Assembly (NCBI GenBank): GCA_964019055.1
Contig: OZ025216.1
Span: 11,239,914 to 11,303,913, forward strand
Direction of reading: 5' to 3'
Length of the DNA: 64,000 nt
From: Anthopleura xanthogrammica
Lineage: Eukaryota; Cnidaria; Anthozoa; Actiniaria; Actiniidae
The position numbers and the translations under genes were made by a program. The notes beneath the pieces are model-generated. The model did no database searches. It had not been told where the DNA came from and worked only from the letters and a program-made list of their open reading frames with translations. Each line of letters starts with the position of its first letter. Positions within the stretch are counted from its first letter, which is position 1. Positions 33,901 through 45,400 of this stretch are shown here, piece by piece.

Positions 33901-36900
33901 GATACTGCTGGTTACCATGGGAACGAACAAGTCTATAGCAACTTTACAGATTATTGCATGCCGGATGACCTTGAAGATAGACGAGGACTGAGTTACCAAG
34001 AAGACAGTGTTAGTCACCATAGAGACAACAAACGCCCTAGCAACCATGAGGAATATCAAGATGCAGATAACCAAAGACTTGGTTACTATGGAGATAAATA
34101 TCATTACCATGGAAACGAACAAGTCGGTAGCAACCAAACAGATTTTTTGGAGTCTAGTAACCATAGATACGACGACGACCAACGCCTTAGTTACTATGAA
34201 AACGACTTGACTTCTCATGAAAATCAACTCCAACGATTCATGGAACCAGAACCCGAACCATCGCCTATGACGTCACGCCTTTCTTCAGAAGAAAGAAATG
34301 GAGAAGCGGCTGTGCGCCAGTCCACGCCAAGCAGCTCGTCCAGCGGTTTTTTCACCGCTGACCAGACAGTTATAAGTCGCTCAATGCCAAGCTTACACGC
34401 CAAGCAAAATGACGACATGTTTGATACGCCTCAAGCTCGTTGGAGCGACTCTAGACGTAGCAACGGTTACCATAGTGACTATCGCAAGCACATGTCCAAG
34501 TACGAAAGTGAGGCTGATCTTGATGACGAAGTTTTCGTTGATACTCATAATAATAGTGTGAAGTTTAAGGTATCTCCACCACCATACTGTCCTCCACCTG
34601 ACTACAAAGAGACCATGATCAGAAAATCCTACTTGTCGCTCAGTTCAGTCAGTCTTGGTAAGTCGAGTAGCAAACCTCTTTACCTTGGGCGTAATGTTTT
34701 GCCCATTCAGACCACGTGTTATTCTCATGAGAATAAGATTCTTTGTTTGAGTTTTATTCTTACTTATGTGTCTTCTCATGCGCAACCGTTAAACAAAGAA
34801 ATGATACTCTAGGGAATGACACGTGGTCTTGAGAATATTATTCTTTGTTTCCGTTGTATCCATATTCGTGTGTCTTCTCATGCGCAACCGTTAAACAAGG
34901 GAATGATATCCTAGCGTATGACACGTGGTCTGAAATGGCAAAACATTACGTTCGAGCCGAAAATATCTTTTCATGATATAAGGTTTTGAAATGTTACCAA
35001 ATCCATCGAAAGATAGCAGCATGGCGGCCATGTTGGTGGTACTTGCAAAGATGCTAAGCATAGTTACCAATATGGGCCATTTATATGATAGTGAACAAGG
35101 TGCATCGTGGTCCAGCTTGAGTACAAACATCTTTCGTGCACCATGCTTTATGTAGTGTTGTTTGTACCCAAGTTGGACCACAATGCTCCTTGTTCGTCGA
35201 ACTCAGAAAGGCCTGTTGCCGAAACTGTAATATACTTAATGTTTTTTTTTTAAGGGTGTCTTGATAAGCATTTTTTATATTGTTTTCTATTTGCAGACTC
35301 GAAGCGCATGAAAGCCAAAAGTCCTTTGCTGTCCTCTCAGAGTGTCACCTCCATTTACAAGGAGGTATGTAAAACTCGTAGTTGGGCTTCCTGTAGAAAC
35401 AAAGCTCTCGCTTACCCCACCCTCCCCCCCTTTAGGGTTGCGTGGCCCATACTTGTTTCCATGCTCTGAATGTCTTACATTGTTGTCATAGAAACGTATT
35501 GTTGTGATTGATTTTTTTTAGAAAGAGTCATTATTGAGCAGAGAGGAGTTACAAGAAAGTATACGATCCGCCGAAGAAAAACAGTGGGAGATACTGGTAC
35601 TACTCCTTTTAAATTATTACTACAGAGACCCCTTGCACTAATTCCCAATCTGGGGGCCAAAACTAAAGAATTCCTTTCTACAATCTTCTGCAAAAATAAA
35701 GTGCCACTTCCCCCCTCTCCCTCTAAGCAATGTTGTTCTATGAAGTTTTCGAGCTTATGAAGTGGTCACCGGATAAAATGCATGCGAGACAACATTGCTA
35801 GGGGGTAGAGGGGGAACGGTGTTCCAGAATAGTACGTGTCCCATTTTATTTTGCTGGAGATTGTAGCTCTTGAGGATTGAATTTTTCTTGTTAATACTTT
35901 TTTTTATTGTTTTGTCCCCTAATAGGGATTTAGTGCAAGGGGTCTATCATATCGTGAGATCTGTTTACACTAACCGGCGATGCTTGCATAAATAACGACA
36001 AACGCAAGTGCGGACAGCTTTAAATGTTAGCTTTAGCTTTATATCTGGATAGAACAAAACATACAGTCAAACTTATGAGTACTTGTATCTGCGCTTGCGT
36101 AAGTACTGCCTATTTATACTCGCGTCGCTAGTGTGCACTAGGTACTCATCTCAGTATAGCCCGTTCAACGTCACAACGTTGGACAGACAGACGGTACGAT
36201 CTAGATCTTCCTCTCCGCAAGCGAAAGCGCACACAAAGTCGCCCTTTGCGCTTATGCGCGTGGTTTTTGTTTCAGCTCGAGAAATCTAAGGAGTTCCTCA
36301 TTGCTGCAAAGATGGGCGACGAAGAAGAAGTACGGAACTTGCTTGAAGAAGATGTTGACGTTGACTACAAAAATGAGGTAAAATTTACACCAGAAATGTT
36401 TAATAAGTTCATTATTTAATTTCTCCATTTTTTGGTCTCACGATAAAAGAATGATTTTATCTCGTTAGTTTGGTCACACAGCATTGATGGTCGCCAGTCG
36501 AGAAGGCCATCTTGAGGTTATCCATGTCCTCATCGCTCGCGGGGCGGACATGAATATCCAAGACAAGGTAAGAATAACTAACCTTATGAAGCACGGGTGA
36601 GAGCGCTCGCCTCTCATTAATGCGACCCGGGTTCGAGTCCTGGCCGGCTCAGTGTTGTATGTGAGTAGAGTTGTTTGTTGGTTCTCTCCTGTGCTTCGAG
36701 GTTTTTTCTTCAGGTTCTCCGGTTTTCATCCCTCCTCAAAAATCAACTTCCAAATTCCAATTGGAATCAAGTGGAAGAGGAGCTACTCTGTGGAATCCAC
36801 TGTCAATTCCTTGAAATAACTTGAATAATCTCTTGATTCTCAACTCACACAGTGGTTTGGGGCCTGGAGTATGCCATAAAAGGAGTATGACTAGAGAATA

Positions 36901-37773
36901 TTTCACATGACTGTGCCATGCTGTGAGCTGATTGGATGAATAGTAACCACGCGCAATGTGATTGGTTCATTTCTCGTGCCGTAACCTTTGTTCCTTTTTT
37001 CTTCATCAGTACGGGAAGTCTGCCCTTCATGAAGCTGCGTGGAGCGGAAAACACCAAGTTATCAATGCTCTTCTCTCCAACGAGGCGGAAATGAACTGCG
37101 TCGATGAGGTAATTGTTTGGTTTCACTTGACGTCATTTCCTGTCTCGTGTAGAATGTTCTGTCAGCTGAATCACAAGTTTTCAATGGAATTCTTTCTGGC
37201 ATAACCATCATGATGCGAACATTTCGGTGTCCCTCTTGTTGGTTATTAACTTATATATTATCTTTTCAGCTTGGGCGTAATGTTTTCCCATTATAGACCA
37301 CGTGTCATTCCCTAGAATATCATTTCTTTGTTTAACGGTTGCGCATGAGAAAACACATGAATATGGATACAACTGAAACAAAGAATCTTATTCTCAAGAG
37401 AATGACACGTGGTCTGAGATGGGAAAACATTACACCCAAGGAAAAGAGGTTAATTATCTTGTACTTCTTGTCTCAAGGATAGAACTCCACTGCAATACGC
37501 CTCTCTGCGAGGCAAATCCAAGGTGGTTGAAGTATTATTGCGTTTTGGTGCTGAAGACTCGATTTTAAACAAGGTATCAGTTCATTGCTTGTTTTCATGT
37601 CATCAGTAGCCGCCATGTTGGATGAATAATTATTTGATGAAAGTTCTTTCTATGGTTCTTTTAGTTGTCTTCCAACATGGCGGCCGCGTCTTTTGTTAGT
37701 TTTTTCTCTTGGCAATGATTGAAAACTTTTATTTTATTCTACTTTTTATTTTATATTTTTTATTTCATATTTT

Positions 37774-37833
<60 letters not shown>

Positions 37834-38235
37834 TTCATCTTCATCATCATCATCATCATCATGCATCATGCATCATCATCATGTACCATCATCATCATGC
37901 ATCATCATCATGTACCATCATCATCATGCATCATCATCATCATGCATCATCATCATCATCATCATCATGCATCATCATCATGCATCATCATCATCATGCA
38001 TCATCATCATGCATCATCATCATCATCATGCATCATCATCATGCATCTTCATCATCGTCATGCATCATCATCATCATGCATCATCATCATCATGCATCAT
38101 CATCATGCATCATCATCATCATGCATCATCATCATCATCATGCATCATCATCATGCATCATCATCATCGTCATGCATCATCATCATCGTCATGCATCATC
38201 ATCATGTATCATCATCATTATCATCATCATGCATC

Positions 38236-38291
<56 letters not shown>

Positions 38292-39822
38292 CATTATGCA
38301 TCATCATCATGTACCATCATCATCATCATTATGCATCATCATCATCATGCATCATCATCATGCATCATCATCATGCATCATCATCATGCATCATCATCAT
38401 GCATCATCATCATCATACATCATCATCATCATCATCATGATGCAAACTTGCTATATCTAGATTGATTGGTCTTAAGAATTTTACTCTTCAACAACTCATG
38501 TCATCACATTGTCAAGCGTAAATTATAGCTAGTTATCTGGGTCATGTAATTATGAAAAAGGGTATAATATAATTTGATTTTTTAATGATTAAGGATGGTG
38601 AATCAGCTGTTGAAATCGCCTATCGCTGCCGTCATAAAGATATCGTGAAGATGCTACTTAAGTCAACTGATAAGGTATGCTTAAAAAAATACATATGTGC
38701 GCACTGGCTCTTGTTATTCGTAAGAGATTAAAGCACAGAGTTCCCGCTTCAAATTGTATGGAACCCTGAAACAAATTCTGGGATGATCTAAGTCAGGGCA
38801 CGGCTAACTCATAGATCAAATTAGAATTCAGCGTGTTAGGTTTTGCGGAGGGAGGAAAACCAGAGAACTTGGAGAAAAAATTAATTTAACCCTCATATCA
38901 AGGAAGAGACCTAACAAACTCTACTCACATGTGATGCCTAGTCCAGGAATCTAACCCGAGACCCCAGGGTGAGAGGTGAGTGCACTACCACTACGCCAGC
39001 CTTGATTCCCTTCAGCTATGTTGTGCGCAATGACAGCTACTTCTGCTGTATCCAAGGATCTGTCTTGTAGTTTTAATTACAATACTATTTATTATTAGAA
39101 AACCCGTAAAAACATGAAAGGGAAGATAAGAAAGCAAAGAATACAGCGTATTACAACTGCAACCTCTTTACCTAACCTTACAAAGGTAAGAACATACATT
39201 CAACGCATTTAGAGAAAAGCGAATCTAGTGCATCGGGTATCAGCATACAAAGTGTTCTAAATGCGATTCTAATATCTGGTAACATGTGTGGCCTCCGGCT
39301 GAGTTGACCTTCAGAACAAACTCAAGGTCAACCAATCAGAGTTGAGGATTCGACATGGTATTTTGATTAGCATTTTCCATTATTCTGCCAAGAGAATTTA
39401 TGAAATACGAGTTCTTCCTTCTTTAAATTAATCGTAAACGCTAGTCGAACTCATGGCGGAATTTTATTTCAATCAACAAGAAAAGTGTACGTTGAATACT
39501 CGGAAAATGCTAACCAAAAATAGTGACCCATAATTCCTTTCGGGGAAGGCAATCAACTCAGCTGGCTAGGGTTGGACTCACAGCAGTGAGGCGAGAGGTG
39601 AAGCGCTACCAGTGCACACCAAAATTAACTCAGCACCTGTGATGGTGGGTCGAGAAATCGGGGTGATAAAAAGTGGCTAACTAGCAGCTAGCGCACCCAA
39701 AGCTACCCAAAATTATTCATTTCTCTAAATTAATCTCGTACCAGGCTACCTCTCTGAAAACCCTTCGAAGGTCAAGAAGCAAGCCTGACGTTAACAAGAA
39801 AAGAACATGTGTTATACAGTAA
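30917..39822 (+). CDS. Death-fold (CARD/DED-like) protein with C-terminal ankyrin repeats
   Basis: Eleven exons in phase: 30917-31247, 32381-34657, 35297-35364, 35522-35596, 36276-36377, 36469-36567, 37010-37108, 37478-37573, 38594-38674, 39099-39185, 39745-39822; 1130 aa. Residues about 5-97 form an all-helical module ending FIERLLSKAKCQDLVEMLQD, like the last helices of a CARD or death-effector domain. Residues 111-210 look folded but unrecognised (LGKRDVLICVLVPHCVRQSI). Residues about 220-840 are disordered, Ser/Asp/Asn/Tyr-rich, with two sets of degenerate repeats. PPPY and PPPDY near 843-852 are WW-type ligand motifs. Residues 918-1076 carry five ankyrin repeats, one per phase-0 exon (for example GHTALMVASREGHLEVIHVL). 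A basic tail closes the protein. Death-fold plus ankyrin suggests a signalling adaptor of apoptosis or immunity; this is inference. No orthologue recognised. Confidence 0.88.
34673..34965. mobile_element. Family A MITE with internally duplicated middle
   Basis: Starts TTTACCTTGGGCGTAATG and ends ACGTGGTCTGAAATGG, then AAACATTACG. TGTGTCTTCTCATGCGCAAC and the adjacent TTAAACAA occur twice, about 105-110 bp apart, so the element is about 290 bp instead of 175. It begins 15 nt after the exon 2 donor at 34657. Confidence 0.8.
35625..35946. mobile_element. Family C element, expanded copy (death-fold/ankyrin intron 4)
   Basis: GAGACCCCTTGCACTAATTC at the left and TTAGTGCAAGGGGTCTA at the right are family C-like ends about 320 bp apart. 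An inner inverted pair (AAGCAATGTTGTT against ACAACATTGCTAG, with flanking C/G runs) suggests another element inside. Confidence 0.65.
36585..36840 (+). mobile_element. tRNA-derived SINE, forward copy
   Basis: A-box-like GGGTGAGAGCGCTCGCCT at about 36596 and B box GGGTTCGAGTCCTGGCC at about 36630 are spaced as in a tRNA. They are followed by the SINE body (GGTTCTCCGGTTTTCATCCC, then CCAATTGGAATCAAGTGGA). In intron 6 of the death-fold/ankyrin gene. Confidence 0.8.
37262..37452. mobile_element. Family A MITE, best-preserved copy
   Basis: CTTGGGCGTAATGTTTTCCC, then GACCACGTGTCATTC on the left; GAATGACACGTGGTCTGAGA, then GGGAAAACATTACACCCAAG on the right. Central AAACAAAG-type arms and GCGCATGAGAA. 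It lies about 30 bp before exon 8. Confidence 0.85.
37600..37697. mobile_element. Family B element with inverted YY1-like ends
   Basis: GTAGCCGCCATGTTGGATGA on the left and CTTCCAACATGGCGGCCGCG on the right are inverted; about 95 bp in intron 8 of the death-fold/ankyrin gene. Confidence 0.65.
37776..38441. repeat. (ATC)n array interspersed with GCATCATC
   Basis: About 665 bp of ATC trinucleotides, pure at first and then interrupted by regular TGCATCATCATCA variants. It is open in three plus frames (poly-Ser, poly-His, poly-Ile), purely from the repeat. Intron 8 of the death-fold/ankyrin gene. Confidence 0.95.
38765..38825. repeat. Dispersed repeat shared with 12.32 kb
   Basis: TCTAAGTCAGGGCACGGCTA followed by ACTCATAGATCAAA also occurs at about 12332-12366 in TADA1 intron 9. 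Confidence 0.6.
38830..39010 (-). mobile_element. tRNA-derived SINE, reverse copy
   Basis: On the minus strand: GGCTGGCGTAGTGGTAGTGC (A-box match) then GGGTCTCGGGTTAGATTCC (degenerate B box), followed by the SINE body with GTTTTCCTCCCTCC. Intron 9 of the death-fold/ankyrin gene. Confidence 0.75.
39293..39380. repeat. Dispersed repeat F, copy 2 (inverted relative to copy 1)
   Basis: GCTGAGTTGACCTTCAGAAC, then AAACTCAAGGTCAACCAATC is the reverse complement of the segment at 26.45-26.53 kb; GATTAGCATTTTCC also matches. Confidence 0.65.
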
Positions 39823-40295
39823 CCAGTGATTGGAGATACCTTTGATCCGTAAGTTTTTGTAAACTAAAAAAAAATATTGTTATCATAGAGTATTTCTCTC
39901 CGGTATTTTTCATTGACATTGATCCATGCACAGGGATCCCAACCACATATTTTTATCTTGGCCAGCGGCCTTTTAATATAAAGTGGGAATAGGTGTAGAC
40001 TTACGTTCGCTTTTTCGTGATAACTTAAAATTCGAGTTTGAGAAAGTAAGAATTAACTCCACGATAAGTACTGGCATCTATGACGTGGCGATGACGTCAC
40101 GCATGCGTATACACTAGAATATCCCATGACGCATTTTGAATCTCTTTTTCTTCTCTAACAAAGGTTTTTGATTTATGTTGGTGCTCAAAGACTGAAAAGA
40201 CAATGCGCACTTTGAGAAATACTGATTTACTGTAAATCACATCATGGGCTTCCTGTGCTAACAGTATTCCACAGGGACCCCAGAGTTCATCTTGA

Positions 40296-40301
40296 AATAA
40301 A
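40296..40301 (+). terminator. Candidate poly(A) signal of the death-fold/ankyrin gene
   Basis: AATAAA within AAATAAATAAATAA about 475 nt past the stop; earlier variants (AATATAAA near 39975) are possible. Confidence 0.35.
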
Positions 40302-43300
40302 TAAATAATCCGTCTCCTTATAACTATTTGTGTGTAATTTAACAAGTAGAAAAAAGCCTTTTAAGCATAGTAATTCGATCGGAGTTGCCATGTATAAAGC
40401 TTACGTAAAAAGGTTTTTCAAAGCTTTTGAAATCCTGTAATGCTCTGGTTTGTTATTACTCACGTAATGATGGGTTTTGAAAGTCGATACCAGCCCGTTT
40501 TTACCCTTGAGCCAAAGAAAATTGGATGGCTTATCGTGTGGGTTGAAAGGGCGGCTCAAAAACGAATCAATCACTAAAGTTTTGGTCAGAAACTCACACA
40601 GAGGTTATAATTATTTTTACATTTTCGCATTTTTTTCTAAAAAACTAGGTTTATATATTTGTATACACACATACTATGATTATTTATTTAGGGTCCTTAT
40701 TTTTCTGTAATCAAAAACGATAGACACATAAGTTATAATATATACACACAAAATTTTTTCATGTTTTAGAGAGAAATAGAGCGCGTGGAAATAAAAAATA
40801 TATATTACCTAAAAAATCATTTTCCTGGTATGTTTGAAGAATTTAAAAAAAAAAAAAAAATTATTTTCTCCCATCGTAATATAATTTCAAACACCTGATT
40901 ACAAAAAAAAATTACTTAAAAAACCATTCGAAAATGAACTTAGAGAAATGCATTTCTAAATTGAAGTTTCTTTGTTGTTTTTAAAAGGCGTATTTTTCAG
41001 CTAGCGACAAAAATAGATTGTGCCCTCCCCCGCTGGGGATTATCTCGGCATAATGCCTGTCAACCTGAGAGTTAAGTGCTATTTCAACTCGAACGACTGT
41101 TGATCTACTTTTAGCTTAATGCACCATTAACAGAATGACCTATTTTTCTTTTCATGTATTATATCTCTCTATCACACAAATGAGATTTCTTTTAGCGCCA
41201 TCAAACTCTTTGTGATGTCGTATTAGATTTGTTTTTTGGCGTGTAGGGTTTTTGAAAATACCCCCATATTCAACACAGATATATTTTAATGTCAACTTTA
41301 TTGCCATCAAGTTGAGGAGTAATAAATTTCCATCTCCAGACAAGCTAGAACTGTTAATAATATCAGGCTATTTGACACAATTTTTCATCGCGAGCAATCC
41401 ATTTAAGTAAGTGGGTTTTATCTGGTAATTGAAAATGCTGATAGATGGTGCATTAGCTAAGGGAACATTTATCGCTTAACTCTTACATCACAAAGGCTAT
41501 CATTAAGGAGTCTATTGTCCATGTGAACCTTTTAATGCGGCTCAGTTGGGCTGCATCGAGCCAGGGGTACGACACTTTAAGAAAAATGATCTAACAAGCA
41601 CTTTCATTGATATATCTTTTCACCATGGACGTTAAAAGCCTGTTAATCAAAGATGCCGAAGCTAAAACCCTTGAAGGGTAATTTGGTTGTGAAAGCTTTT
41701 GCACCGGTTACTCTACTCTACGTAGGCTTATCGATTGTCATTTTATATTTAAAGCAATAAATTTGACAAGGCTACCTATCTATCAGATTGAGTTTTTTAG
41801 AGCATGATCGAAGCACGAGGCCTTGGTGTGTACCACGACCAATTTTCATACTTGCAAAGTTCCTTTCATCTCCTTCAAAAACTTCCTAAGTTCATGTTCG
41901 GAGAAATTGGATTAGTTTTCGAGTTTTTAACAATTTGTAACCCTTCTTGATAAGCATAAAGCCCCAACAGTCAAATGGAAATCATTGACTAAATGGACAC
42001 ATTTATCTAGCGCGTTAGTCTACACGATAATAGCCATTAAACTAAGAAGCATGGCGTCTCCTCTATCCAAATGTCAACAAAACGCAGACAAACTTCTTCT
42101 AACCAAACTTCCTTAGTTTTTCAGCTCGACAATTAAACTCTCTTCCAATTTCAAGTGATGTACATTAAGTAAAATAATTTGATTTTCAAACATTTTGAAC
42201 TGAATATTTTTTTCAACTTTGTTTTTTTTCGGTTAGTGATACCTAGTTTTATCGCGAGTGAGTCAGTCGCGAGAGGTTAATGACTCAGTGATTGCTAAGT
42301 CTGGACATGTGGATTATTCCCATACAAGTAGTCATAGATTGTGACATTCTTAACAAGAAATATAAAACTCTTATGGGTAAGTTAAGTAGATTATTGATCT
42401 TGTGCGTGGTTGGTGATTTATGAGCCTCATTGCGCATGTGCTGTAGTTATGAATGGCCATATCAACCTGTCCATAAAAACACTTCCTTTCGCTTTTAATA
42501 TTTGTAACGTCTTAGATTGATTCACGTTTCCCTTTTTGGCTCTTACGAATCTTTATTTTGAAGCTCCATTAGGGAGGGGAGGGGAGGGCAGGAAACCATA
42601 TTCCGTATCCCGAAATTTTTAGCTCAAATTTCCCGTGCCCGATATATTTTGATTCAAATTTCCCGTACCCGATATGTTTTGACTCAAATATCGCGTATCC
42701 CGATATTCTGTTCTTATTTCATCGAAATTTCGCCACGAAATAAGAAAAGAAGATTTTCAATTTTCTTTTAGTTTAACAGAGTCACGCAACACTTGTAACA
42801 AATACTTAAGCGTGACAAGCGTCACGCAAGTGATGTAATTTTTAGCTTTCCTTTTACCGGTCCCTAAGGCTATCCCAAACGCTTAATAAAATTCTATTTC
42901 CCTTTTAAAAGTGAACTCTAGTTCCTGAGTGTTTTTGTTTTGTTGAAACATTTCCGTATACTCTCGATAGTTCTGTAATAATAACGTTAGATAACCACAG
43001 ACTCAAATGGATTATACAATTGCCCCTGAAAGCTAGAAATGGCTCGCTAGATAATAACTTAAAATTTCTCTAAAAAGCTTGTGAAGTGGACTTTCTAATG
43101 GCCCAGATAAGTGCTATTGAAGCAAATAGGTCAGCCATTTACCCCCTACTATCTTAGCTTTTAACTTTAAATTGTCTCCCACAACATGACAACTCAGTAA
43201 AAACCACATTGAACTGGTCCAAGCCCTTTTACTCTCAAAAATAAAGAAACTACTCTCTACCTTACTAGCATCTGATTTAAACCCATATATTTTTTCACTT

Positions 43301-44390
43301 GAATTATCAATTTTTTTAGCAAGGTTCTAATTTTCAAAGTATTTCATTTTGTATGTTTAATTTTCGTCAACACTGGAAGCCAAAAAAATATATTTAGACA
43401 CAAAAATGTAGTTTGAGAGCTGTCACAATTTTCTGACTGCCAACTCGTCTGTAGACTAATGGTTGTTATTTAGCAAAGCGATAGATGTCTTTTCAATAAT
43501 ATTTCAATTTTCAATTGTCATTGAATTTCCAGTGCTCAAAAGATAATATAGTATCATTATGAATTGTTTTTATTATTGTTTTTGAATTGAATATTTTTCT
43601 TGGGATCTCGAAGGATAGTTACTTTCAACACAAATTTTTCGCGTTACGGCTTATAACTTGTAAGTTAAGTTGATTTTTTATGAGAATGGCTTTTTTTAAA
43701 AACATTGCGTTATTTGATTTATAATGTATTTGATCTTTTTTGTATTTTAATCTTCGAGTTATTATTGCACTTTTTATGTAATTTAAGTTATTTTGATATT
43801 GTATAATTTCGTATGTTTAGATTCATTTTCTTTGTCGTTTCTCTCTCTTGCTGTTTCGTCTTTTCTTTCGAAATTATTCCCAAAACGTGAACGGCTTTGT
43901 AACAGAAAAATTATATTTACTAAAAGCTGAATGAAGTGCTGTTTCGAAAACAAAAACAAAAAACAAAAACTCTTCAAAGAGTAAAAAAAATTGCTTACTT
44001 AGTATTCTGACTTTATTTTTAACTGATAACTTGAGTTTTGAAACCCTCTTTTAAATAAATATGTACTGTTAACAATAATGCCGGCTGAAGCCGTTTTGTT
44101 TAGCTACAAGTGAACATTTTGGGTTAAAAGTTGTCGCAACTGTTTCGTAGTTTACTTCTGGTCTGAATAGCATCTTGTTCTCTTGTTTGTTCCTTTGGGT
44201 TTTGTTATTCAGGTTCGTGGTATCAGCTGAGAGGGCTGTGAATTCAGCTGACGAACAAGTTTGAATGAAGACAATACGTGCTAGGATAACAAAGTGAATT
44301 GAAACTTCGGTATAATAATAATAAAATGATTCTCTTTGATTTATGGCTCACTTAGGAAAAGAAAGGAAGGAGGAAGTAGGGTAGAAAAAA

Positions 44391-44438
44391 GAAGAGAAGA
44401 GAAGAGAAGAGAAGAGAAGAGAAGAGAAGAGAAGAGAA
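44391..44438. repeat. (AAGAG)n microsatellite
   Basis: About ten perfect GAAGA pentamers. Confidence 0.95.
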
Positions 44439-45400
44439 AGCAAGCTTGAGCAAAGCAAAGCAAAAGAACGAGAGAAGAAACAAAGAAATAAAAGCAAGAA
44501 GAACTCATGAAAAAGGAAAACATTCTTTTGAAAAGGAAAGGAAAAAAAGAGAGCTTAAAACAGCCTCTGGGAATCATTATATTTAAAATCATTCATACTT
44601 TTTTCCCACTGAATTAAATTTATGCTACTATTTCTTAAATATTCGCACTTCATCGACTTGAAATATAGGATTAATTAAGGCTTCGACATTCTCACCAAGA
44701 TTAAAAAATTTATAAATGGATTTTAATGGATTGATTGTTAGTTTAAGATAAAAACTATTAAACGCGGATGATTAAAGTGCCTCATATATTTTCTTTTTAC
44801 ATTGTCTGGTCTTGTAGGAGTTTTACGAATAACATTATGAAGATTTCCCTAAAAAAATTTTCTCAAGTAAAAACCATACTTTTTTCACGAAAAATGGATT
44901 AAAGATAAAAATAAACTCGTGAAAATTGATGTTGGTGATCATCGAGTTAGAAATAAAATAAAATTTCAAAATTAAGTGAATTAATCAGACTATTCGTCGT
45001 TGTAGATTAAAGATTACTAAAGCAATAGAATAACATCAATGTGAGAACTTCAAAGATAGAGATATTTAATTTTGATGATATTAAGATATATTAAGTTATC
45101 GAAATAGATGGTTAAATTGAAAAGCACTTACAGTAATAAAGGATAGTAGAAAAGCAGGCCGGCTTCTGGGCATATTCACTGACTTCTAACGTGGCCGTAA
45201 TCCTAACTTAAACATGAAAATACCGTAGGAAATTGTCAGAGCAGAGTAAATGGAAAATTGATCAAGGTTGTCAATCAGGAACTCACTTTATCTTTTATGC
45301 CTTCCTTCTTTCTTTCCTGTAGCTTTCTTTTTCTTTCCTTGTTTCTTCCCACCTCCTGTTTTTTTTCTCTTAGATCCTTAATTCTTCTTCTCCTCTACTT

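Noticed and set aside
34658..34812. Extension of the death-fold/ankyrin exon 2 by about 50 codons
   Set aside because: The extension translates a family A MITE after a GTAAGT donor; the downstream exons continue the protein in phase from 34657.
37709..38465. Three overlapping poly-Ser/His/Ile frames of about 200-250 codons
   Set aside because: Produced by the ATC trinucleotide array within an intron; no start context or conservation.
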